A stretch of DNA of 64,000 nucleotides from Myotis daubentonii (lineage: Eukaryota > Chordata > Mammalia > Chiroptera > Vespertilionidae). The notes below the pieces were generated by a model. The model saw only the letters and a list, made by a program, of their open reading frames with translations, was not told the origin of the DNA and ran no database searches. This document shows positions 1-11,775 of this stretch, one piece after another (position 1 is the first letter of the stretch; each line of letters begins with the position of its first letter). Where the stretch lies: positions 89,664,641 through 89,728,640 of the forward strand of contig NC_081846.1 of NCBI RefSeq assembly GCF_963259705.1. The letters run 5' to 3'. Both the position numbers and the translations under genes were made by a program.

Positions 1-49
1 GCTGTGCTGTACAAAGACTAAAGCAAGGGCTAAAGAAATGCTACAATGC

Positions 50-274
50 ACCCTGGGTCAGTGTGGTTCTGCTGGTTGACCATTGTCCTATGCACCAAGA
101 GGTTGCTGGTTCAATTCCCAATCAGGCACATGCCCAGATTGTGGGCCAGAGCCCCAGTGGGGTGGGCAGCCCATGGATGTATCTCTCTCATTGATGTTTC
201 TCTCTCTTCCTCTCCCTTTCTCTCACTCTCTAAAATCAATAAAATATTTTTTAAAATTAAAAACAATAACAACA
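50..274 (+). repeat. Ves SINE
   Basis: A tRNA-derived vespertilionid SINE. It has an A-box-like start, a B box (ggttcaattcc), the internal run of tctctc motifs and an A-rich tail. The 9-bp target duplication ctacaatgc is seen at 41-49 and again at 275-283. Copy divergence looks moderate. Confidence 0.85.
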
Positions 275-283
275 CTACAATGC

Positions 284-1299
284 TTTCTTATAATTTTGAG
301 GAAAATTCTTGACCAGGCAACTGATTGATTGCTATAAACTTTTGACTGTTTTGCTGAGCTTAGAAAAGTTAGCTCAGACATCTGTATAAATATTTTCAAT
401 ATTTCTGGAAAAAAAAAAAAGAAAACAAGAACTTAGAGCTCGCTAGTCATATATTTTTTTGCTAACTAAAAAAATATTTTTAATGGTGGTAATGATTAGA
501 TTGTCTTGTCAAGGTAATGAGAAAAATAAGACATTTTTTTGGGGGGGTGGGGAGTGGGGGTGTGGAGACCAGCAGCCATACTCTGTACCTAGTTAATCAG
601 TATCCCTAATGCACATTCCTTTTAGCCTATAGTCTAGTCACTGCCGTTTCCTTAATTATCTGGTCTTGCAAGACCTACAGAGGTCATAAGCCATGAACAG
701 CACTTGCACCAGGCCAGGCCTTTAGGTGTGGTCTTACGGCCCCCATCCCAACACACGGAGCTATTTGCAAAGCCTGTAAAAGGTCCGGAAGTCTGATCCT
801 TATTTGCGGGACAAAGAAACCAAAAGTATAAAGAGAAAGCTTCTCCATGTTGGTTTGCTCAGGATTTGAAAAAAGGCTCCCTTGAGTCATGGTACTAGGA
901 CATCTGGAAATAAATGTTTGATTGTTTGTTTGTTTGTTTTCTGTATCTCCAAGTACTCCTGTGTATTTTTCAGCCGCCTGGCAAATTCTGTAACAAAGGT
1001 AATTATAAATTTGTATAGATACTTAATTAAATTCCTTATATGAGAATATGAATGATATATTTCAGATGTAAAATAAGCAGTGTATAGTGAATGGCATTTG
1101 AAATTGCAACTTAAATGTTGCTTTCATGGGGTGGTAGAGAGGACATTTAAATTTAATGATTTAAAACTTTTATAAACTGGGGTAACTATTAGAATAATTC
1201 ATGATATGTAGTTATCACCATTAAGTAGTTGCATAACATTATGCAATCCAGCTCATGGTTGCAGCTGAAACATCTGCACTGTCCAACATTTACTATTCC
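284..1299. other. AT-rich stretch with no recognised feature
   Basis: I see only simple A/T runs, a G-rich run near 540-560 and a short (gttt)n tract near 925-947. No convincing coding frame or named repeat is visible. Confidence 0.5.
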
Positions 1300-1303
1300 T
1301 AAG

Positions 1304-1811
1304 TGAAACAGGAATTTTAGGGGAATATAGGCAGGTTTAGGGAATGTTTAGAATTGAGGTCTATGAAAAAATAGATGGCAACATATTGGGAGAAGGTATA
1401 TTTCCATAGCACAAGGAAGCCAGGTGCAGCTGCATTTCCATAAGACAAGGAAGCTGGAAGTAGCCCCAAAAGGTCTATGTTTACAAAATAAAGAAGAAGG
1501 AAGAAAGCCCAGAAGGAATTGGAGGACAATGAGAGAGGAGGGCCTCAGGAGTCACTATAGTAACCAATTTGAAAGGGAATAGTGACCTATCAGAGGGGAT
1601 ATCAGGACACAGAAACTGTAGCCTTTATAAACCATGGAAACAGGAAGTCGGTGGGACCCTTTCCCCCTCTCCATGTGGGAGTCTGTACTTGTTCTTTAAT
1701 AAATGTCCACCTTTGCTATACCACCTTCTGTCTGAGGATTCGACTTCTGCAAAGAATCCAGGTTCCAGTCCAGGGGAACACCGCGTGTTCCAGTCCAAAA
1801 TTTCCATATCA
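1304..1811 (+). mobile_element. Solo LTR of an endogenous retrovirus (ERV1-like)
   Basis: The 508-bp segment starts TG and ends CA. It is flanked by the 4-bp duplication TAAG at 1300-1303 and 1812-1815, the size made by gammaretrovirus-type integrases. A TATA-like tttataaacc lies at 1624-1633 and an AATAAA at 1698-1703, followed by a U5-like tail. No gag, pol or env adjoins it, so it is a solo LTR left by LTR-LTR recombination. Family name not assigned. Confidence 0.75.
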
Positions 1812-1815
1812 TAAG

Positions 1816-2116
1816 TATCAAGATCATTGCTGGAGATCAGCGTACTCCATCCATTGCATGCTCTAACTCTTTTCCCACCTTTCATGATAGGCTAGAACAC
1901 TTAGATCTCCTCAGAGATGAACTAGCCTTTCTAATCCCAGTGGGGTGGCAGAGAACACGCATAATGTGTACTCAGGCTCACCTGGTCCAGTACCTTAGCA
2001 CCATGCTATGAGGGAAGTTGACTTTATGCTATTGTCAGTCCATTCAGATCAGGGATCATGGGAAGGAAGCTCCCCTGGAAGAATTTGAAAGGATGGTTGT
2101 CTGTAAAGTCGTAGTA
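1816..2116. other. No recognised feature
   Basis: Unremarkable mixed sequence between the solo LTR and the Tigger-like element. Nothing supported. Confidence 0.4.
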
Positions 2117-2850
2117 CAGTGGAAACTTGGTTTTCAAACAATTCATTCTGGAAGGCTGAGAAGCAATTTGTTTGAGAACTGATTCATTTTTTTTTCTTAC
2201 TAGAAATAATGCAAATTGAATTAATCTGTTCTAGACCCTCAGATAATGCCGTTTTAACCTTTCTTAAACTCAGTACACATACTTCTTTTCTTAAGTTTAC
2301 CTAACCACCCCTACTAGCCTTGAACAAATGACCTTCAGCATTTATTCCAGGGGTATCTTTCAGGAAGTCAGGTGTAGCATCTTCTCTTTTTCACATATCA
2401 TTGCTTCTGAAACGCTGTCACTAATTACCAACTGCTTTTGGTTTATCCAAATCAACAACACTTTTTCTACCTCTTCAATTTCCTATGATCAGTTTTGTGA
2501 GAACTTTTACAACTTTGATAACATCAGCATTCTTGATGGCCACTTTAGGTTTTAAAATTATGCTAATCATCAATTTTTCCAGCAACAAAAGCAAAAAATA
2601 AAATTAAAAAAAGTAAAAATATAAAAACCCACAAAAATATTCACAGCACAATTTCCTGAAATGTTACTCACATTCTTTCCTTTGCTGTGGCCTGAGAGAC
2701 ACTTTTTGTCATGCTGCCGTATTAGCATGAAAGGATTAACAGGTCCAGAACCTAAGTTTCCTTAGAAAACAGAGACAATTTTTCTGTGAACAACTTGGTC
2801 AAGAACCAAATTGTTCATAATGGGACACAATGAGAATGGAGGTTTGGCTG
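2117..2850. mobile_element. Old pogo/Tigger-like DNA transposon remnant
   Basis: The left end reads cagtggaaacttggtttt after a TA dinucleotide, the terminal type of Tigger/pogo elements. The right end ggaggtttggctg is a degraded inverted match. The interior is AT-rich without a usable transposase frame. Both ends are diverged, so the right boundary is uncertain. Confidence 0.5.
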
Positions 2851-3065
2851 GTATTTCATTTTTGATAGTGGTAGTATTTGATGACATTTAGAAAAATATA
2901 AGCCTGAACAAATAATACAAATGCATTTCAGGACTTTAGACCAGACATCAGCAAATGTATTCTTTAAAAGTCTCACATTTAAACAAATAAAAATTAGAAA
3001 AGAAAAAAGAATAAAAATCTCACATTTATTACTACACCAACCTACAACTAAAGAAAAAATTAACA

Positions 3066-3284
3066 ATGTTTCTCAGTGGTTAGAACATCAGCCCATGCAA
3101 CTTTGATTTTTAGTCAAGGACATATATCTGGGTGGCAGGTTTGATCCCTGGCCCTGTTCTGGGTGCATGCAGGAGGCAACCAATCAATGTGTCTCTCCTC
3201 TCTCATACCCATGTTTATCTCTTTCTCTCCTCCTTCTCCTCCTTCTTCCCCTCCTTCCATTCTCTCTAAAAAAAAAAATCAATA
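3066..3284 (+). repeat. Old Ves-like SINE
   Basis: Order and spacing match Ves: a degenerate tRNA-like head, ggtttgatccctgg as B box, gcatgcaggaggcaacc, CT-rich body and an A-rich tail. It is more diverged than other copies in the window. No clear target duplication was found. Confidence 0.65.
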
Positions 3285-3644
3285 GAAAAAATATCCTCAG
3301 ATGAGAATTAACAACATCAAAAGAAAATAAACAAAGAAAAATCATGCTTCCAATAATTTCCCAGCTAAAATGCCCAACTGTCCAGACAGTAGTGATCTTT
3401 TCTGTTATTTAAAGATGCAACATAAATATGTGAGCCATCTCTCATTTGTGATTCCTTATAGATCCAGTTTGGTTCTTCTCCAATGTCTCCTCTTGGAGTT
3501 GTACCTGGTTCTATTGCCAGTTTTCATTTGAATTCATTAGAGAATTACCCGATTCTGCTTTTTTTTTTTCTTGAACCTTTTGATTCTGGAAGTCTTGTGA
3601 GAAGACATGGCGAAGGAATCAACCTCAAGAGCCAAGATGCAGAG

Positions 3645-3813
3645 AAAGAGCCAGCAAAAGCTTTCCATAATATGTTAGTAACTATTTTAAGCTTTACAAT
3701 CCATTAGGTTTCTGTCATAACTACTCAACTCTGTCTTGTACCACAAATGAAGGCACAGATATCATGTTAACAAATGAACTTGGCCGTTTTCCAATAAAAC
3801 TTTATTTAAAAAA
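3645..3813 (+). mobile_element. hAT (Charlie/MER-type) MITE remnant
   Basis: The string around ccaataaaactttattta and the upstream ctactcaactctg resemble the body of an old mammalian hAT nonautonomous element. A possible detached head lies at 2944-2975. Called by resemblance only. Confidence 0.4.
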
Positions 3814-3823
3814 TAAGCATCAG

Positions 3824-4044
3824 CCTTGGCCGATGTTGCCCAGTTGGTTGTGCATCATCCTGTGCACCAAAGGGTTGCAGGTTTGATTCCCAGTCAGGGC
3901 ACATGCCTGGGGTATGGGTTCAGTCCCTGGTAGGGGGTGTTTTAGGAGGCAGCTGATTGATCAATGTTTCTCTCAAATTGATGTTTTTCTCTTTCCCTCT
4001 CCCTTCCTTTCTCTCTAAAAAGATCAATTTAATTTCTTTTTAAA
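3824..4044 (+). repeat. Ves SINE
   Basis: Complete tRNA-derived SINE with B box ggtttgattcc, CT-rich body and A-rich tail. The target duplication aagcatcag occurs at 3815-3823 and 4045-4053. Confidence 0.85.
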
Positions 4045-4053
4045 AAGCATCAG

Positions 4054-6170
4054 GCTAGAATTTTCTCACTGTCTAGTTTGTCAACCCAGCTTTAGGCTAT
4101 TGATTCAGTGTGCTTAAACCAAAAACAGTATATAAAAGTCATCTGAGTCAAAAAGTCCCTGAGCACTATTCTGTACTCACAATATGAGTGTGCGGGCCAG
4201 TGAGTTTCATTGTGAGCATAGGTTCCAGGTGATTTTTACGTACACTGAAGTTTGGGAACCATTGCAATATATCATGATCCAAAGAGATGTGTAGAAAACG
4301 GTTTTGTTTTTCAGAAAAAAAAATATTTTGAGATTGGAGGTTAGATTAAAAATTTAGTGGCTACATTTTACAATCTTGCTACAAGAGGAGAATTAACTAA
4401 AATATAAGAAAATTAAGAAGAGAAACAAATTAAGAGGAAAGGTTTCCCCATCATAAGTGATGCAAACTCTTTGTTTTCTTTCTAAATTGCACAAAATGTA
4501 TTTGATTTAATAGACCTATAACAGCCTCAGCACATTTTCAATGTAAGGATTCCAACATTAGAATGGCTGGAGGCTCTCTCCTGGCCCCTATTTGGAATTG
4601 TTTTACTTCTTTATAAGAAAATACACAGACTATATTACACAGGTTAACTATAGGTTAGTGTCTGAGAGAAGAGCTAATCTGTTTACTTGAAATATTTGAT
4701 AGAAGTGTTCAAAAAGTGTATCTTATTTTCTGCACAATTGGTTGTTTCATCTTTAACATAACAAACACTAAGCACACACACAGAAAAAAAAAATATAAAA
4801 AACAACATTTGGTATCTTTGAGGAGATGTAAATAAATGTCACCAGCACCCACTTCCCTGGTGAATGTCTATAATCCAAAAAGAACACACCCATTTGGTGT
4901 TTTGCTTTGTTTTAAAGGAAATATGTTTAGAAAATGGGAAATACCAGAGCCTAATAATGGGGAACTACAGATGACTGCATTCTATAGGGAACACTGTCAT
5001 TCTCTAATGTTGTCCTCTTTATAATTAAGTATGATATTAACAGTTAACAGACTTTATTTAACTACTGTGATTTCCACACCATAAAGCATCAGTCTTCGTT
5101 GAACAGACATATAACATCATACTGGTTTTGAGGCACAGAATCACAATAGAATCGGCAACCCCCTGCCTCTGATTGCTAGTGGTAGAGCTAGTAGAGGTGA
5201 ATCTACCAATGTGTCATATAATCTCCTCATGTGTACTTCACGGATCATAGCATCAGCTTTGTCTTGTGACATTTAAATAAAGAAATGCATATGCAGTTTA
5301 TAATTAAGCAGTTGCCTAACACACGTAGTAATGGTCTTATGGCCATTACCAGAAGGTAATCTATGCATTAATAGGACCCAGGAGCTAAGTGATATTAGTA
5401 AGTAAAAGCAGGGATGCAATGTAAAGGAAACTGAAATTGTGCATTAAAACTTACTAGCGCAGTGATTTGGCGCACGAATCCCTTGCATATTTGCTTCCTT
5501 AATTCTCAAAGGGAAGAGAACCTGCTCTGTCAACCTTGGCTTTATTATGAGGATCAAATCAGAGGCTTTGTGACAGTTTTTAGACAACTGTGTTATTCAA
5601 TATATGTTTTGTCACAAGATTCTAAAATGATATGGCAATTTTCCCATTTCATTTTTCTGTTTTTTAAGATTTTTAAAGTGTTGTTTCAGCTTGAGGAAAG
5701 TTTATGAAGAATATGACAGAATGCATCCAAACTATGACAATGATATAATATTAAACCCAATCTATTTACTTTAACTGACAATTTTACAGCTTATTTCAGT
5801 CTGTTGTATGTAAAAATATCTCCATCATAGCAAAGCTCTGATGGAAACTATGGAGCCATTTAAATAGAGTGGTATTTGACAAACACTCCCAAAGCACCTT
5901 AGAATGCATGCTAGCCTTCAGATACACATAAGAGGATGAGATCTGCTCTTAAAAATTCATGTTTGCATTGAAAACACTGTTGTCATGTGTTTTCAATAAA
6001 CTTCAAATATTAACCCAAAGGACAAATGGCTATTTCTTTTTGAATACAGGGATTGACAAAAGTAGGTTAAAGTGTCATCTTGATGTTTCCTTTGAGTTAA
6101 AAAAGCCATTGTAATAATCAGAACCTGCATGTCTTTTTCTATACAAACAACTGTAAACCTACATTGCCAA
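4054..6170. other. Unique-looking AT-rich sequence
   Basis: No coding region, RNA gene or repeat family is recognised in this 2.1-kb stretch. Short open frames here lack any family resemblance. Confidence 0.4.
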
Positions 6171-6174
6171 CCAC

Positions 6175-6345
6175 TGTATTATTTACTGTTGACATTCAAT
6201 ATTACATTAGTCTCAGGTGTACAGCATAGTGATTAGACATTTATATAACTTACAAAGTGATTATCCCCATAAATCTAGCATCCTCCTGGCACCATATATA
6301 GGTATTATGATATTATTGACTATACCTTTTTTATCCTCATTTGAG
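6175..6345 (-). mobile_element. L1 3' UTR fragment
   Basis: The string tctcaggtgtacagcatagtg and the following text match the antisense 3' end of old mammalian L1. The same text recurs at 10825-10945. It is followed by a SINE and then L1 ORF1-like sequence. Confidence 0.65.
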
Positions 6346-6556
6346 GATATGTTTATTTATTTTAGAGACAGAGGAAGGGGGAAGAGAGAGAGAAAGAGAG
6401 AGTGAGAGAAGAGAAACATTGATGTGAGGGAAATACCTATCAGTTGTCTTCTGTACATGCCTGACCAGATCAAACTTATAACCTAGGTATGAACCCTGAC
6501 CAGAAATTGAATCCAAAACCTTTTGGTATATGGGACAACTCTCCAACTAACTTATG
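6346..6556 (-). repeat. Ves SINE (antisense, old)
   Basis: Antisense Ves order: T-rich tail, GA-rich body, catcaat-like block, then degenerate complement of the B box (gaattgaatc) and head. Inserted between two L1 segments. Confidence 0.65.
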
Positions 6557-7640
6557 GGAGCTTCCTTGTAGGTAACTAATTCCTTCTCTCTTGCTACTTT
6601 TAAGATTCTCTGACTTTAACTTCAGGTATCTATAATAATAAAAACATAACATGCTAATTAGACCGGGCAGCCGAATGACCTTCTGGACATCATTCTGGAC
6701 ATCCTTTGGGATGAAGCTGCGGAGACAGGGGCTGAGGCAGAGGCTGTTAGGGGCGATCGGGCAGGCAGGCAAGCAGTTAGGGGAGATCAGGCAGGCAGAA
6801 GAGTAGTTAGGGGCGATCAGGCAGGCATGCAGAGGGGTTAGGGGTGATAAGGAAGGCAGGCAGGCAGGCAAGCAGTTAGGAGCCAGTGGTCCCAGATTGT
6901 GGAGGGATGTCTGACTGACCAGCAATTGGACATCCCCCAAAGGGTCTTGGATTGCGAGAGGGTGCAGGCCTGGCTGAGCGTCCCCCCTTTCCATGCATGA
7001 ATTTCGTGCACTGGGCCTCTAGTATTAATTATAATGTATCTTGGTTGCAATTCTTTGAGTTCATCCTGTTTGGGACTCTCTGCACTTCCTGGACTTGTAT
7101 GTCTATTTCCTTTGCCAGGTTAGGAGAGGTTTCCATCATTATTTCTTCATATAGGTTTTCAATTCCTTGTTCTCTCTCTTTTCCTTCTGATGCCTCTAAT
7201 GAAGAGAATATTAGTACACTGATGTCTCAAAGGCCCCTTAAACAATCCTCATTTTTAATTTCTTTTTTTTTTTTTGCTGTTCTGATTGGGTGCTTTCTGT
7301 TACCTTGTTTCCCAAATCACTGATTTGATCATTTATTTTACTGTTGATTCCCTCTAATATGTTCTTTATTTCAGTTATTGTATTTTTTTCTGACTGGTTT
7401 ATTTTATATCTCCATTTTTATGTTTCTTATACCTTTGTTTATATTTTCATTGAGATTATCTATATTTCCCTAATTTTATTGAGAATCCTTATAACCAGTG
7501 TTTTAAACTCTGCATTTGGTTAAATTATTTTACCCATTTTGTTTATTACTTTTTTTTTTTGAGTTTTGTTCTGTTCTGTCCATTTGGGCCATCTTTGGCT
7601 TCTAATTGGCTGCTTCCCTGTGTTTGTTTCTATGTATTAA
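6557..7640 (-). mobile_element. L1 ORF1 remnant, split by a Helitron
   Basis: Antisense text at 6570-6628 (ttgtaggtaactaattcc) continues after the Helitron at 7023 (ttataatgtatcttgg). Together they match ORF1 seen in the HAL1 copies of this window (for example 61213-61330). The C-terminal RNA-binding part is nearest 6557 and the coiled-coil part runs to about 7640. Frames are broken. Confidence 0.75.
6629..7022 (+). mobile_element. HeliBat-type nonautonomous Helitron
   Basis: It begins TC after an A (6628) and ends in CTAG before a T (7023), the A^T target of Helitrons. The 5' end carries tctataataataaaa and atgctaattagacc. The 3' end has a hairpin (atgaatttcgtgcac region) and gggcctctag. 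The interior holds the repetitive gggcgatcaggcaggc motifs of bat copies. It interrupts L1 ORF1, whose text resumes exactly after it. Confidence 0.9.
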
Positions 7641-7944
7641 CCAGAGATACAATGTCCCACCAGGATTGACAGGATGGCTTTATGTAGTGGATGCCTGTGA
7701 GGCCCATTAGCACAGTTTCCCACATCACCTGAGGCTGCGCCCCCTGCCCTGGCACCAGGTCTGGAGGACCTGAGGCCGTGCCCCCGACCCTGTGGGCTTT
7801 ACGGGGATGGGGCCGGCTGGGTCTGGGTCTTGCACAATTTTGAGGCACGTGTGGGTGGATGGAGACTTGATTCTGGGTCCCATGGCACACCCCAGACTCT
7901 GATGGGAGGAAGACTTTCATACACATTTTACTAATTTTTTTTTT
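7641..7944 (-). other. GC-rich segment, probably L1 5'UTR
   Basis: The start (gtagtggatgcctgtgaggcc, gcacagtttccc, atcacctgag) resembles antisense L1 5'UTR. The remainder is GC-rich with two diverged copies of a cctgaggcc-gccccc block (7728-7792). The origin of the last half is unclear; Helitron cargo is the alternative. Confidence 0.4.
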
Positions 7945-8050
7945 ATCTCTGACACTTTTATTATAGAGAAAGAGCAAATAGCAATATTAAAATATTTCCT
8001 CTAATTAATTCCCTTTTAATCTGCACAAATTTCGTGCATTGGGCCACTAG
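7945..8050 (+). mobile_element. Helitron 3' end (HeliBat-type, truncated)
   Basis: The segment from gacacttttattatagag to gggccactag matches the end of the short Helitron at 25385-25598. It ends CTAG followed by T. The subterminal hairpin (gcacaaatttcgtgc) is at 8020-8037. No 5' TC end was located. Confidence 0.75.
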
Positions 8051-8417
8051 TATTCATATAAAACCAAAATGTTCATTATGATTATAATAAAGTGAAGTCC
8101 ATCGTAGTACAGTATAATTAGTGAACATGAGCTATTAATCTTATTTTAGCTTTAATTAAAAAATAGAAATTCTCTGTTTAAATTTATTTTAATATAATAA
8201 CATTAAATATTATGGTACGATTGTTATACATAAAAGTGTAAAAATACCTTTTGTTTTGTTATGTGAGTGTAAAGATGCCAATTATTCTTTCTTTGAAAAA
8301 AGTATCAATACCCATACTTGAGGATGCCTCCTATCACATACTTCCTTTCTTTTTAAGTTTTTTTGAAAACATTTGAATATTTATCTCCATATCATGTTAA
8401 AGATAAATATTTAATTT
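8051..8417. other. AT-rich sequence, no recognised feature
   Basis: Low-complexity A/T-rich DNA up to the HAL1 target duplication. Nothing supported. Confidence 0.4.
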
Positions 8418-8426
8418 AAAAATTTT

Positions 8427-10324
8427 GGAGAACCAAGATGGCGGCATAGGTAAACACAGGAGAATGCTGCCTCGCACAACCACTTCAAAAATACAACTAA
8501 AAGACAGAACGGACATCACCCAGAACCACAGGAAAGCTGGCTGAGGGGAAATTCTTCAACTAGAAGGAAAGAGAACAGCATACCGGGACTCAGAGGAGGT
8601 GCAGTGCGGAAAATACAAAGGTGCAGAGGTGCGTGCAGAGCGGGCTGGTGGCTGAGGGCGCGGTTGTCATTTTCAATTGGGAGGGAGGCTCAGGCCCTGA
8701 GCTCCAGTTCTGGGCAAGTCTCTAGGGACCCAGACTCAAACGGGAGAAGCGGGACTGTCTGGCATCGGTCGGAACTCGAAGGCAGCTTTCTCTCCGAGGT
8801 TTGCAGCGGTTGCTAGGACTCTGAGGGGCAGAGCCTCTGGGGACAGGACTGAGAGCAGCCATAACTGCTCCCTCCGCCCACCCTGTTGATCCCTTGTGAC
8901 CCGCCCCGCCCAAGCCCTGCACAGAGCCATTTGCCAGATAGCCTCAGGCAAGGGCTAGATTAGCACCTCCCCAGAGGACAGAAGTTTTCCCACTGCAGAC
9001 ACAGCTGACTCTCACAGCCAGTTGGCCTGGAGGTCAAATCCCCCCAGTATTAACTACAACAATCAAGGCTTAACTACAACAAGACAGCGCACAAAGACCA
9101 CTAGGGGGTGCACCAAGAAAGCATAAAAAAAAATGTGGAGACAAAGAAACAGGACAAAATTGTCAATGGAAGATATAGAATTCAGAACCACACTTTTAAG
9201 GTCTCTCAAGAACTGTCTAGAAGCCACCGATAAACTTAATGAGATCTACAAGAAATCTAATGAGACCCTCGATGTTATGATAAAGAACCAACTAGAAATT
9301 AAGCATACACTGACTGAAATAAAGAATACTATACAGACTCCCAACAGCAGACCAGAGGAGCGCAGGAATCAAGTCAAAGATTTGAAATGTGAAGAAGCAA
9401 AAAACACCCAACCGGAAAAGCAAAATGAAAAAAGAATCCGAAAATACGAAGATAGTGTAAGGAGCCTCTGGGTCAGCTTCAAGCGTACCAACATCCGAAT
9501 TATAGGGGTGCCAGAAGATGAGAGAGAGCAAGATATTGAAAACCTATTTGAAGAAATAATGACAGAAAACTTCCCCCACCTGGTGAAAGAAATAGACTTA
9601 CAAGTCCAGGAAGCCCAGAGAACCCCAAACAAAAGGAATCCAAAGAGGACCACACCAAGACACATCATAATTAAAATGCCAAGAGCAAAAGACAAAGAGA
9701 GAATCCTAAAAGCAGCAAGAGAAAGAAACTCAGTTACCTACAAGGGAATACGCATATGACTGTCAGCTGATTTCTCAACAGAAACTTTGCAGGCCAGAAG
9801 GGAGTGGCAATAAATATTCAAAGTGATGAATGCCAAGAACCTACAACTAAGATTACTTTATCCAGCAAAGCTATCACTCAGAATTGAAGGTCAGATAAAG
9901 AGCTTCACAGATAAGGAAAAGCTAAAGGAGTTCATCACCACCAAACCAGTATTATATGAAATGCTGAAAGGTATCCTTTAAGAAGAGGAAGAAGAAGAGA
10001 AAGGTAAAGATACAAATTATGAACAACAGATATGCATCTATCGACAAGTGAATCTAAGAATCAAGTGAATAAATAATCTGATGAACAGAATGAACTGTTG
10101 ATTATAATAGAATCAGGGACATAGAAAGGGAATGGACTGACTATTCTTGGGGGGGAAAGGGGTGTGGGAGATGCGGGAAGAGACTGGACAGAAATCGTGC
10201 ACCTATGGATGAGGACAGTGGGTGGGGAGTGAGGGCGGAGGGTGGGGTGGGTACTGGAAGCAGGGGAATTATGGGGGGGGAAAAGAGGAACAAATGTAAT
10301 AATCTGAACAATAAAGATTTAATA
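8427..10324 (+). mobile_element. HAL1 (half-LINE) retrotransposon, copy 1, full length
   Basis: A 1.9-kb element with 5'UTR beginning ggagaaccaagatggcgg, one ORF1 and a short 3' end finishing ctgaacaataaagattt plus an A-rich tail. It lacks any ORF2, the defining feature of HAL1. A 9-bp duplication aaaaatttt lies at 8418-8426 and 10325-10333. It is colinear end to end with the copies at 23224 and 60636. Such elements are taken to use L1 ORF2 protein in trans. Confidence 0.88.
9133..9981 (+). pseudogene. HAL1 ORF1, copy 1, two in-frame stops
   Basis: This is the RNA-binding ORF1 protein of a HAL1 element. It would be 282 residues if uninterrupted: N-terminal coiled coil, RRM-like domain starting near RTNIRIIGVPE, then the C-terminal domain with ARREWQ and LLYPAKLS. 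In-frame TGA at 9757-9759 and TAA at 9811-9813 truncate it to 208 residues, removing the C-terminal domain. Each is explained by one base change relative to the intact copy at 60975-61868 (AGA to TGA, GAA to TAA). There is no frameshift, so decay is recent. Its coiled coil is 14 residues shorter than that of copy 3. Confidence 0.88.
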
Positions 10325-10333
10325 AAAAATTTT

Positions 10334-10814
10334 TATCTTAAAATAATATTATTAAATGTTATAAAATTAAGGAAATTGGATAATGAATGATGTATTAAAA
10401 GTATGCATAAAAATAATTCATTTTAATCTTGTTATATTTCAAAATAAAAATTGATAACTCTATATTGACCAACCCAATAATTTTTTGTTTTACAATATTC
10501 TTGAAATCCAAATTTCTGGAGTGGGGAGGGGAGTAACATTGTATCACCATTATTCTAATTGTGTGCTTATCTGATTGATATCATGTTCTCACATTTTGTA
10601 AACAGCCATGAACAGATTGTAAGATACTGCAGAAAAAGAAGTATTATCTTTCTGTTTTCTCTATTTATCCCAACCCCTAATATAATAGCAAACGTACAGA
10701 AAGTTATTTTCATGTATAAGTGTGAATGAGTGAATATATTACTGTTTCTCATATGACTGGAGAAATTAAGGGCAAATAATTATTTTATTTCTGGATATAA
10801 GAACAATAATCTTA
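10334..10814. other. AT-rich sequence, no recognised feature
   Basis: Nothing beyond simple A/T-rich text was recognised. Confidence 0.4.
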
Positions 10815-11775
10815 AAAACTTAAATAGTTTCAGGTGTACAGCATAGTGTTTTACAGAATCATATGCTTTACAAAATGTTCCCCCTGATGTTTCTAGTACC
10901 CACCTGGCACCACACATAGTTATTACGATAGCACTGACTACTTTTTTTTTTTTAAATGTTTTATTGATATTTTACAGAGAGGAAGGGAGAGGGATAGAGA
11001 GTTAGAAACATCAATGAGAGAGAAACATCAATCAGCTGCCTCCTGCACCTTCCCTACTGGGCATGTGCCCACAACTAAGGTACATGCCCTTTTTTTTTTT
11101 TTTTTCAAAACATATTTTATTGATTTTTTACAGAGAGGAAGGGAGAGGGATAGAAAGTTAGAAACATCAATCAGCTGCCTCCTGCACACTCCCTACTAGG
11201 GATGTGCCCGCAACCAAGGTACATGCCCTTGACCGGAATCAAACCTGGGACCCTTGAGTCCTCAGGCCGACGCTCTATCCACTGAGCAAACTGGTTAGAG
11301 CAGCACTACTTTTCTTTGCTGTAGTTGACATCCCTGTGACTGTTCTCTAGCTACCAACCTGTACTTCTCAATCCTTCACCTTTTTCACTCATTCTCCCAA
11401 ACCCTCTTTCCTCTGGCAACCATCAGTCTATTTCCTGTATCTGTGAGTCTATTTGTTTTTTAGATTCCATATGTAAATGAAATCATATGGTATCTGTCCT
11501 TCTCTGTCTGACTCACTTCCCTCAGCATAATAACACCCTCTATGTCCATCAATTCTATTGCAGATGACAAGACTTAATTCTTTTTCTTGGTGAGCAATAT
11601 TCCATCATATACATGCACCATTTCTTTCCTATCCACTTGTCTATTGATGGGCACTTAGATTTCTTCCATAGTTTGGTATTTTAAATAGCTCTGCAATGAA
11701 CATAGGGGTGCATGTATTCCTTTGAATTTGTGTCATGGGTTTCTTCAGATATAAAGCCAGAAGGGGGTATTATTT
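10815..11775 (-). mobile_element. L1 3' end, antisense, interrupted by Ves sequence
   Basis: Text from ttcaggtgtacagcatag to atgggcacttagatttcttc follows the antisense L1 3'UTR and ORF2 C-terminal end. The SINE dimer at 10942-11302 splits it. The element is 5' truncated near 11775. Confidence 0.75.
10942..11302 (-). repeat. Dimeric Ves SINE
   Basis: In antisense order there is a T-tail plus Ves body lacking its head (10942-11087), then a second T-tail plus a full Ves unit (11088-11302). One pair of similar flanks surrounds the whole: gcactgactac at 10931-10941 and gcactac at 11303-11309. The head of the first unit is absent on the far side, so this is not a simple SINE-in-SINE insertion. Confidence 0.75.

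Noticed and set aside
6476..6994. 172-residue antisense open frame
   Set aside because: It runs through a Ves SINE, L1 and a Helitron with repeated LPACL-type units from cag-gca-ggc repeats. A frame created by repeats, not a gene.
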